Shown here piece after piece: positions 57,952 through 64,000 of a stretch of 64,000 nt of DNA. The notes below the pieces were generated by a model that saw nothing but the letters and a program-made list of their open reading frames with translations, was not told where the DNA came from and did no database searches. The stretch spans positions 1 through 64,000 of the forward strand of contig JAJDBW010000061.1 in NCBI GenBank assembly GCA_029261155.1, written 5' to 3'. The DNA comes from Nitrospirota bacterium. Lineage in GTDB: Bacteria > Nitrospirota > Nitrospiria > SBBL01 > JAADHI01. A program made the translations under genes and the position numbers. Position 1 is the stretch's first letter. Each line of letters begins with the position of its first letter.

Positions 57952-59220
57952 ATGAAAGATGGCGCCAAAGTAGAAGATAAAGCGACACATCAAGTTAGGG
58001 AGGATGACCCCCGGGATCGTGTTGCATCTCCCCCAGCACCGACACCCGAAAAAATTGAAGAGAAAAAAAAGGGAGCGGCCGCGCAACGCATCGTCGATCC
58101 GGATTATCTCATGATCGACGCACCACGGGAAAGAGAGTTTATTACCGGCAGTGAAGCGGCCAAAGAAGCCATTCGCCGCGCAAATGTCGACATCGCCATT
58201 GCCTATCCGATTACCCCACAAAGTGAGACGATGCAACAGGTTGGCTACCTTTATGCAGAGGGTTACATTAAGGATTACTACCGGGCGGAAGAAGAAATCG
58301 GCGTTATGGGTGCCATCGCAGGTGCCTCCCGTGCAGGCGTCCGGGCATTGACAGCAACAGCGGGTCCGGGGCTGGTTCGGGGGATCGAACAGATTGCATC
58401 TTGGCCTGGGGGACGACTCCCTTCCGTTTTGCTGGTCATGTGCCGAGTGGTGAATTGCCCTCTCGCGATCCAGCCGGATAATGTTGAGATTTCCTATTTA
58501 CTCAATTGTGGCGGTATTGTGCTACATGGTGAAAACCAACAAGATTTTTACGACTACTCCGTTGCTGCCTTTATGATTGGCGAGAAACCGGAGGTGACCC
58601 TGCCTGTTGCCGTGGCCGTGGACGGTTTCTTTGTCACCCATGCCCGAGGATGGGTGAACATGCCAGCGGAAGACTTGAAATTACCACCACGCGACTGCTA
58701 TCATGAGTCAGTTCCGATGATGGACAATGAAAATCCGCCGATCCGAATTTCACGCGACGCCCCGATTCAAAAATCGAATTTCATTTCTTATCAAATGCAT
58801 GCTTCTTGGCAACAGGAGGTTTTTGCCGCCCAAGAACGGGCGAAAAAATGGATTAACCGGTGGTTGGGCGGTATCATCGAAGTGGTCAACCCAAAGGCAA
58901 AGACCATGATTGTCGCCTCCGGGGCCGCAGTATCTCAGTCACGCGAGGCCGTCCGGCAGGCAGAAGAGTTGGGTTTGGATGTGGGCCTCATTAAAATTAA
59001 ATCGATTCGGCCTTTCCCTGCACAAGAATTAATTGAAGCAACCGATCATGCGGAACGAATTATTGTTCCCGAATTTAATTATGTAGGATGGCTTGCGAAA
59101 GAAGTGAAGTCGACCATTGGCCGCAACGAGCGTGTGATCGCAGGCCCGAGGGTTTTCGGCGGGATGTCCATGCCGACGGAATTGATTATGGAAACCATTG
59201 TAGGTTCTAAAATAACCTAG
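57952..59220 (+). CDS. forA: 2-oxoacid:ferredoxin oxidoreductase alpha subunit
   Basis: This 422-residue alpha subunit carries the pyrimidine-binding and transketolase C-terminal domains. After an acidic, lysine-rich N-terminal extension of about 60 residues, the core begins EFITGSEAAKEAIRRANVDIAIAYPITPQSETMQ. AGASRAGVRALTATAGPGLVRGIEQIASWPGGRLPSVLLVM is the usual loop. The C-terminal half (AKTMIVASGAAVSQSREAV; GLIKIKSIRPFPAQEL; VPEFNYVGWLAKEV) is domain II. It pairs with the beta subunit to bind thiamine pyrophosphate and the 2-oxoacid. It follows forD by 23 bp. Confidence 0.93.
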   Translation: MKDGAKVEDKATHQVREDDPRDRVASPPAPTPEKIEEKKKGAAAQRIVDPDYLMIDAPREREFITGSEAAKEAIRRANVDIAIAYPITPQSETMQQVGYLYAEGYIKDYYRAEEEIGVMGAIAGASRAGVRALTATAGPGLVRGIEQIASWPGGRLPSVLLVMCRVVNCPLAIQPDNVEISYLLNCGGIVLHGENQQDFYDYSVAAFMIGEKPEVTLPVAVAVDGFFVTHARGWVNMPAEDLKLPPRDCYHESVPMMDNENPPIRISRDAPIQKSNFISYQMHASWQQEVFAAQERAKKWINRWLGGIIEVVNPKAKTMIVASGAAVSQSREAVRQAEELGLDVGLIKIKSIRPFPAQELIEATDHAERIIVPEFNYVGWLAKEVKSTIGRNERVIAGPRVFGGMSMPTELIMETIVGSKIT

Positions 59221-59236
59221 AGAGGGAGATTAGCAT

Positions 59237-60115
59237 ATGTCATTAGAAACCATTAAGCCGTCACCTGGTTTTCACAACTACTTACCAAAAGAATATCAAG
59301 ATCTTATCGAAGACGGGCCGTTTCATCAGAAACGGAAAGTCTCTGAACTGGGTTCATTTAAAGAGGCCATCGAAGAACATCCGATGTGTGCCGGTTGCGC
59401 CATGACCCTCTTTATTCGTCTCGTCTATTTGGGGCTTCCAAGCCTTGAGCACAGCGTCATTGTGGGTACGGCGGGGTGTGGACGCCTTGCGATTACCCAA
59501 GGTGCGGTGCCTTTTATTTACGGTAACTACGGCGATACCAATTGCGTTGCCTCCGGCCTAAAAAGAGGGCTGGATATCCGTTTTAAAGACACGCCCAAAG
59601 ACGTCATTGTCATGGCGGGTGATGGCGGGCTTGCCGACATCGGTTTCCATGCCGTGATGCATTCCTGGTTCAGGAAAGAAAAATTCACCACAATTATGCT
59701 GGATAACGAAGTGTATGGAAACACTGGGGGCCAAGAAAGTGGCATGACGCAGAAAGGCATGGTCTTGAAAATGGCGCCAAATGGCAAGAAATTCGAGAAG
59801 ATGGACATGCTCGGATTGGCAAAGACCTCCGGGGTTGCCTATACGGCAAGAATCTCCCCGACCAATCCCACCAAGGTCGTCAATACCATTCGTAAGGCCG
59901 TTTTGATTGCCCGTGAAGTGGGTCCGACCTATATCCAGGCCTATACCTCTTGCAATATTGAATATGCCATCCCAACGCCCAAGGTGATGGACGATGCCAG
60001 AGAGGTGGAAAAAGATCGCTATGGCTACTTAGAGTATTTTAGCGATGAAGCCAAGGAATATTGGGACAAAAGCGAGGCCGATAGGAAAAAGGCCCGAAAA
60101 GCCCAAGTAAAATAA
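59237..60115 (+). CDS. forB: 2-oxoacid:ferredoxin oxidoreductase beta subunit
   Basis: This 292-residue beta subunit binds thiamine pyrophosphate and one [4Fe-4S] cluster. CAGCAMTLFIRLVYLG holds two cluster Cys, with GTAGCGRLAIT carrying a third. The TPP motif is VIVMAGDGGLADIGFHAVMHSWFRKEKFTTIMLDNEVYGNTGGQ, with GDG and the conserved Asn-x-Tyr-Gly. YIQAYTSCNIEYAIP carries the last Cys. GAGGGAG lies before ATG 59237. All key residues are present, so an active enzyme is likely. Confidence 0.94.
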   Translation: MSLETIKPSPGFHNYLPKEYQDLIEDGPFHQKRKVSELGSFKEAIEEHPMCAGCAMTLFIRLVYLGLPSLEHSVIVGTAGCGRLAITQGAVPFIYGNYGDTNCVASGLKRGLDIRFKDTPKDVIVMAGDGGLADIGFHAVMHSWFRKEKFTTIMLDNEVYGNTGGQESGMTQKGMVLKMAPNGKKFEKMDMLGLAKTSGVAYTARISPTNPTKVVNTIRKAVLIAREVGPTYIQAYTSCNIEYAIPTPKVMDDAREVEKDRYGYLEYFSDEAKEYWDKSEADRKKARKAQVK

Positions 60116-60146
60116 AGGCACAAACGGATTCGATAGAGGAGAGATT

Positions 60147-60875
60147 ATGACAGACATGTCGACAATGCGCTTTAATGTTCGAATGGCAGGAATCGGAGGG
60201 CAAGGGGTGGTTACGGCCTCTCATATTCTGAGTAACGGCGTTATTCTTGGAAAGGGAGAAAGCACCATGGTCCCCTTCTTTGGTTCCGAGAAACGTATGG
60301 CACCCGTGGAAAGCTATGTCAGGATCTCCGGCACGTCGATCTACGAAATTGGTGAGATCATCTACCCGAACATGATTGTCATTTTCCATTCTCAGGTGAT
60401 TACCCATGGAAAATCGTATACCATGCCTTTTTATACGGGCTTGAAACGTCATGGTGCTGTGTTGATTAACACTGAAGAACCCATCAAACTCATCCCGGAA
60501 GAACAGAAAGAACTGGATGACCTCGACGCCCATGTCTACAATATTCCCGCGTCTAAGATGGCTTTGGAAGTGGGTCAAACGGAGCTTGCGACGAACATGG
60601 CCATGGTTGGCGCCGTGACGGCCTTAATCGGCATGCCGAGTTTAGAGGCGATTTCACAATCGATTAAAGAGCGTTTTGTCGGAAAAGGCATTGTGACCTC
60701 GGGCGGCACGGCATCTCTTGATAGTGTCATCGAGAAAAAATTTGCAAAGAAGGCGGAACTGGTGTCGAAAAACCAAGATGTTGCCAAAGCAGCCCATGCC
60801 TATGCCATGGAAAGAGGATGGGGAGAATGGTTGGGCTACATTACTGAGGCCTCAAAAATCACCCTTGCCACTTAG
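60147..60875 (+). CDS. forG: 2-oxoacid:ferredoxin oxidoreductase gamma subunit
   Basis: This 242-residue gamma subunit begins NVRMAGIGGQGVVTASHILSNGVILGKGESTMVPFFGSEKRMAPVESYVRIS, the GxGGQGV signature of the coenzyme A-side domain. HSQVITHGKSY and VLINTEEPIKLIPEEQ follow, with NMAMVGAVTALIGMPSLEAISQSIKERF near the end. The last 50 residues are an extra helical tail. It works with forA, forB and the ferredoxin-like subunit to couple the reductive carboxylation to low-potential electrons. Confidence 0.93.
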   Translation: MTDMSTMRFNVRMAGIGGQGVVTASHILSNGVILGKGESTMVPFFGSEKRMAPVESYVRISGTSIYEIGEIIYPNMIVIFHSQVITHGKSYTMPFYTGLKRHGAVLINTEEPIKLIPEEQKELDDLDAHVYNIPASKMALEVGQTELATNMAMVGAVTALIGMPSLEAISQSIKERFVGKGIVTSGGTASLDSVIEKKFAKKAELVSKNQDVAKAAHAYAMERGWGEWLGYITEASKITLAT

Positions 60876-60902
60876 TCAATTAGTCTTGAGGAGGAGTATT
60901 GA

Positions 60903-61187
60903 ATGTACGTAGTAGCCGATATTGATGAAGAAATTTGTGGCGCGACAAAATGCAGACTTTGCACGCAGTTTTGCCCTGAAGGGAACACCATTCTCTACGA
61001 TGAAGTCCGCGGTACGGCCTATGTCGCCGTTGATCGTTGCAAAGGTTGCGAAATTTGTGTCGGCATCTGCGACGATCTGGCCAAACACCATGCCATTAAG
61101 ATGCTCGGAATTAACGAAATCGTGGACGGTTTTGAAATTAGCAAGGTCGGGTTTAAAACGACTTTGGTTGAAAGTAAACCGGAATAG
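60903..61187 (+). CDS. forE: Ferredoxin-like epsilon subunit of the 2-oxoacid oxidoreductase
   Basis: This 94-residue iron-sulfur protein has two cluster motifs: CGATKCRLCTQFCPEG and CKGCEICVGICDD. The first is unusual in having four residues between its first two Cys and only the CxxC after. The second is a regular CxxCxxCxxxC set. The C-terminal half (HAIKMLGINEIVDGFEISKVGFKTT) is extra. It probably passes electrons between ferredoxin and the beta subunit. GAGGAGG lies before the ATG at 60903. Confidence 0.9.
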   Translation: MYVVADIDEEICGATKCRLCTQFCPEGNTILYDEVRGTAYVAVDRCKGCEICVGICDDLAKHHAIKMLGINEIVDGFEISKVGFKTTLVESKPE

Positions 61188-61245
61188 ATCGCGCTATTGG
61201 GCCGCTTGTACTTGGATCGATCCTTCATATTAAGAATATCCGACC

Positions 61246-61431
61246 ATGCTCTGCTTAAAATGTGGTCATAAGAATGCGCCGGATCTCCCATGGTGCACAA
61301 ACTGTTTAACACCCTTCCCAAGCAATAAACATACTTCTCTCGTTTGCCCTGAGTGTCGGCACGAAAACGATCCCGATGAGACTTATTGCGAGATCTGCCA
61401 TGAGCACCTTCGTCCCGGCCAGACGGAATGA
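61246..61431 (+). CDS. Small double zinc-ribbon protein
   Basis: A 61-residue protein with four CxxC pairs: CLKCGHKNAPDLPWCTNC and CPECRHENDPDETYCEIC. Each pair of CxxC motifs forms a zinc ribbon, joined by a short linker (LTPFPSNKHTSLV). No other domain is present. Such proteins usually mediate protein or nucleic-acid contacts. Its stop overlaps the start of the DNA glycosylase gene by four bases, so it may be coupled to it. Confidence 0.78.
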   Translation: MLCLKCGHKNAPDLPWCTNCLTPFPSNKHTSLVCPECRHENDPDETYCEICHEHLRPGQTE

Positions 61432-61943
61432 GGGCTTCTCTCCCGGACATCTTGGAGGCGGATCTCGACATCGTCTTCGTCGGAATCAATCCGGGACTGG
61501 CCTCTTCTAAAGCAGGCCATTATTATGCGCATAAAGCCAATCGCTTTTGGCCCATGCTCCATCAAAGCGGCTTACTTCCGCTTCCCTTAGGACCTGAAGA
61601 CGATTGGAAGCTGCTCCGCTTCCGCATCGGCATGACCGACCTTGTCAAACGGGTCACATCCGGATCAGCAGATTTATCCGCCGTCGAATTAAAAAAAGGC
61701 GGGACAATGCTTAGGAACAAGATCCGCTATTATCAACCTCGGGTCGTCTGCTTCATTGGTCTCGTTTCATACCGAAGTCTATTCGGGCCAACTTGCCTCC
61801 CCGGCCCATCCGAAACAAAAATCCACACCAGCCGTCTCTTTGCAATTCCTTCAACCAGTGCCCGAAATGCCCGCTATACAAACGAAAAACTACTCTCCTG
61901 GTTTATCCAACTTGCGCATTTTCGAAAAGAAGTCAGCCCATGA
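61428..61943 (+). CDS. mug: Mismatch-specific uracil/thymine DNA glycosylase (Mug/TDG family)
   Basis: This 171-residue base-excision enzyme removes uracil or thymine opposite guanine. IVFVGINPGLASSKAGHYYAHKANRFWPMLHQSGLLP is the Mug signature; the Asn in GINPGL is the catalytic position in the family. MTDLVKRVTSGSADLS and RYYQPRVVCFIGLVSYRSLFG complete the fold, with HTSRLFAIPSTSARNARYTNEKLLSWFIQL in place of the usual VLPSTSG loop. It starts at an ATGA overlap with the zinc-ribbon gene and ends at an ATGA overlap with modA. Confidence 0.93.
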   Translation: MRASLPDILEADLDIVFVGINPGLASSKAGHYYAHKANRFWPMLHQSGLLPLPLGPEDDWKLLRFRIGMTDLVKRVTSGSADLSAVELKKGGTMLRNKIRYYQPRVVCFIGLVSYRSLFGPTCLPGPSETKIHTSRLFAIPSTSARNARYTNEKLLSWFIQLAHFRKEVSP

Positions 61944-62764
61944 GAAGTCGCCTTAGACCCAATGGTCCGAAGGGATTTTCCTTTGTCCTACTCTTAATCA
62001 TCCAGTTGGGTGTCCTTTATTCTCCGATCGATGGATGGAGCCAAGGCAGAGAAAACAGACTCATGTTGGCCGCGGCATCGAATTTACGCTTTCCGATGAA
62101 TGAAGTCATTGCGGAATATAAAAAACAACGGTCAACCCAGATCACGGTCTCCTATGGCGCATCGGGAAGCCTTGCCGCACAAATTATCGCCGGGGCACCT
62201 TATGATCTTTTTTTTTCCGCTGATGAAGAGATGCCTATAAGACTGAGTGAGGCAAAGCTTGTCTTAGCCGATTCCTATTTTATTTATGGAAGCGGACAGA
62301 TTGTCCTTTGGGTTCTAAATCAATCGCCGATTGATCTTAATGAGGAAGGCATGAAGGCCTTGCTTCACCCCACCGTTAAAAAAATTGCGATTGCTAACCC
62401 CAGATATGCACCCTACGGGATGGCCTCAATCGCCGCTTTGAAATCGATGGGTTTCTATGAAGACTTAAAATCAAAACTGGTCTTCGGCGAAAATATCTTC
62501 CACACGGCTGAATTCGTCCGTAAGGGAGGTGCCGAAATCGGTATTCTTTCATATTCCCTCGCCAGCGCGCCACCGCTTGAAGCCTCAGGACGACATTGGC
62601 CTGTTCCACTAAACCTTTATCCGAAATTCAATCAAGCCGCAGTGATTTTGCGGCGAAGCCAGAATATACGAGAAGCACAATCCTTCGTAAAATTTATTCA
62701 AGAGGAAGACGGCCGCGCCATTTTCGCCAAATACGGCCTCTTAGATCAAAGGCTTGCGCCATGA
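61940..62764 (+). CDS. modA: Molybdate ABC transporter periplasmic binding protein
   Basis: I start at ATG 61940 (MRSRLRPNGPKGFSFVLLLIIQLGVL), which gives a signal peptide; the earlier track start is inside mug. The 274-residue mature-plus-signal protein reads LMLAAASNLRFPMNEVIAEYKKQ, VSYGASGSLAAQIIAGAPYDLFFSADEEMP, NPRYAPYGMASIAALKS and GGAEIGILSYSLA, the usual ModA binding segments. It should capture molybdate or tungstate in the periplasm. It is translationally coupled to mug and modB. Confidence 0.93.
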   Translation: MRSRLRPNGPKGFSFVLLLIIQLGVLYSPIDGWSQGRENRLMLAAASNLRFPMNEVIAEYKKQRSTQITVSYGASGSLAAQIIAGAPYDLFFSADEEMPIRLSEAKLVLADSYFIYGSGQIVLWVLNQSPIDLNEEGMKALLHPTVKKIAIANPRYAPYGMASIAALKSMGFYEDLKSKLVFGENIFHTAEFVRKGGAEIGILSYSLASAPPLEASGRHWPVPLNLYPKFNQAAVILRRSQNIREAQSFVKFIQEEDGRAIFAKYGLLDQRLAP

Positions 62765-63447
62765 GTTGGGAGGCCCTCTGGTTATCGATAAAACTCGCCT
62801 CCGTAACAGCCCTATTGCTCCTCATCATCGGAATACCTCTGGCCTATTGGCTTGCTTTTTCGAAATGGAAATGGAAATTTTTGGTCGAGGCACTCGTGGC
62901 CCTGCCCATCGTCCTTCCGCCAACAGTCCTAGGATTCTACCTCTTAATTGCACTTGGATCACAAAGCCCAGTCGGTCGTATCTATCAGCGCATTTTCGAC
63001 TCGACTTTGATATTTACATTTAAAGGTCTGGTCATCGCATCAATTCTATACTCGCTTCCTTTTGCGGTGCAGCCCCTTTCCATGGCTTTTTCAGGCGTTA
63101 ATACTCGGCTGATTCAAATTTCATCGCTCTTAGGTGCATCTCCCTTAAAGACTTTTATGAAAATTATTCTCCCGCTCTCGCTGAACGGTGTTTTGATGGC
63201 CTTTGTCCTAAGCTTTGCGCATACCATTGGTGAGTTCGGCCTTGTGCTCATGGTTGGAGGCAATATCCCTGGTGCCACACGAACCATCTCCATCGATTTA
63301 TACGACCAGGTCCAGGCCATGAACGACCAAGCCGCGTCTGAGACGGCACTTTTTCTACTCATGCTTTCCTTCTTCTTTTTGTCTTTGATCTACTTTATCG
63401 ACCGAAAAAAAGGACCTTACTTCCCCGGTTTTAATCGTACATATTAA
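62761..63447 (+). CDS. modB: Molybdate ABC transporter permease
   Basis: The start is ATG 62761 (MSWEALWLSIKLASVTALLLLIIGIP), overlapping the modA stop; the longer track frame runs back into modA. The 228-residue inner-membrane protein has about five helices and the ABC-contact loop LGASPLKTFMKIILPLSLNGVLMAFVLSFAHTIGEFGLV. VALPIVLPPTVLGFYLL precedes it. It forms the channel of the molybdate importer with ModA and ModC. Confidence 0.93.
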   Translation: MSWEALWLSIKLASVTALLLLIIGIPLAYWLAFSKWKWKFLVEALVALPIVLPPTVLGFYLLIALGSQSPVGRIYQRIFDSTLIFTFKGLVIASILYSLPFAVQPLSMAFSGVNTRLIQISSLLGASPLKTFMKIILPLSLNGVLMAFVLSFAHTIGEFGLVLMVGGNIPGATRTISIDLYDQVQAMNDQAASETALFLLMLSFFFLSLIYFIDRKKGPYFPGFNRTY

Positions 63448-63457
63448 TGTTGAATTT

Positions 63458-64000
63458 ATGATGGATTCTGCCCTCTTTGTTGACTTGGATTATCGCTTTT
63501 CAAAGGGAGGCCAGCTCAAAGTTTCCTTTTCCATTGCTTTAGATATGCCATCCACAACCGTCATTTTCGGTCCCTCCGGGAGCGGAAAAAGCACCTTGCT
63601 GCATTGCCTCGCCGGGATCGAAACACCCGATACCGGCAATATCCGATTGGGTGATCTCGATTGGTTCAATAAATCTAAAAATCAGAACCTCCGCCCTCAG
63701 GATCGTTCCGTCGGCCTGCTTTTTCAAGACTATCCCCTCTTTCCTCACCTGAATATATTTAAAAATACAGCCTATGGACTACACGGACTATCGAAGCAAG
63801 AACGCAAAGAAAGGGTTCAATCCTGGATGGATTTATTTGGTTTACGAGGCAAAGAAAACAGGTATCCGGATGAACTTTCAGGTGGAGAACGGCAACGGGC
63901 GGCCCTGGCTCAAATTTTAGCGTCGCAGCCCCGTCTTCTCTTATTGGACGAACCCTTTTCAGCGCTTGACCTTCACGCCCGTAACAACTTACATGAAAAA
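63458..64000 (+). CDS. modC: Molybdate ABC transporter ATPase (partial, cut by window end)
   Basis: This frame is not in the ORF track because it runs off the window. From ATG 63458 or 63461 (MDSALFVDLDYRFSKGG) it encodes a nucleotide-binding domain with IFGPSGSGKSTLLHCLAG (Walker A), VGLLFQDYPLFPHLNIF (Q loop), LSGGERQRAALAQIL (signature) and LLLLDEPFSALD (Walker B). It should drive molybdate uptake. About 181 codons are visible; the C-terminal part, including any MOP regulatory domain, lies beyond the end. Confidence 0.92.
   Translation, partial: MMDSALFVDLDYRFSKGGQLKVSFSIALDMPSTTVIFGPSGSGKSTLLHCLAGIETPDTGNIRLGDLDWFNKSKNQNLRPQDRSVGLLFQDYPLFPHLNIFKNTAYGLHGLSKQERKERVQSWMDLFGLRGKENRYPDELSGGERQRAALAQILASQPRLLLLDEPFSALDLHARNNLHEK

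Overview
This 64 kb window looks like chromosome from a Gram-negative, autotrophic bacterium, most likely of the Nitrospirota. The lineage is an inference. It rests on a five-subunit 2-oxoacid:ferredoxin oxidoreductase in forDABGE order (the reductive-TCA type known from Aquificae and also seen in Nitrospira-like bacteria), a DabA/DabB inorganic-carbon system with a PII-like protein, Kdo/lipid A genes, lipoproteins and a c-type cytochrome. No rRNA, tRNA, CRISPR array, prophage or transposase was seen.

Layout. 0-4.2 kb: a beta-barrel and lipoprotein pair, DUF302, pterin dehydratase, an MBL-fold protein, an ArsC-like protein and a secreted HESGHH protein. 4.5-10.5 kb: gltBD on the minus strand. 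10.7-15.5 kb: a PP-loop sulfurtransferase-like protein, a glyoxalase-II-like hydrolase, a histone-deacetylase-family enzyme and a GAF-GGDEF diguanylate cyclase. 15.5-23.2 kb: serB, then an envelope block (pyrG-kdsA-kdsD-kdsC-lpxL-like-pgsA-plsY) for CTP, Kdo, lipid A acylation and phospholipid head groups. 23.2-27.1 kb: uncharacterised membrane-associated proteins (TPR with zinc ribbon, DUF4388, coiled coil with TrkA_C-like domain, small membrane-anchored coil).

27.2-38.5 kb: a minus-strand pyrimidine block, pyrR-pyrB-pyrC-[hicBA]-pyrC tail copy-secreted protein-carA-small ORF-sppA-carB-greA-SAM hydrolase. It starts with a well-formed sigma70 promoter, a PyrR-binding hairpin and an intrinsic terminator. 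A 192-bp second copy of the pyrC 3' end, in frame and about 85% identical, flanks the HicBA toxin-antitoxin pair. This is the clearest sign of foreign insertion here. 38.9-49.9 kb: a histidine kinase and single-domain response regulator, a duplicated-domain cytochrome c, a trypsin-like protease, glutaminase, a GNAT-deacetylase fusion, a beta-helix protein, a lipoprotein and typA.

49.9-61.2 kb: a carbon-assimilation region. On the minus strand lie two NADH-dehydrogenase-like membrane subunits, DabA and a PII-like protein. Divergent from them, across 600 bp, is forDABGE with two tandem near-consensus promoters. The dab side has a terminator-like hairpin just before its ribosome site, which suggests attenuation. 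Bicarbonate supply and ferredoxin-driven carboxylation would thus be coded side by side. 61.2-64 kb: a double zinc ribbon protein, a Mug-type DNA glycosylase and modABC, with modC cut by the window end.

All similarity statements come from reading motifs by eye. No database search was run.
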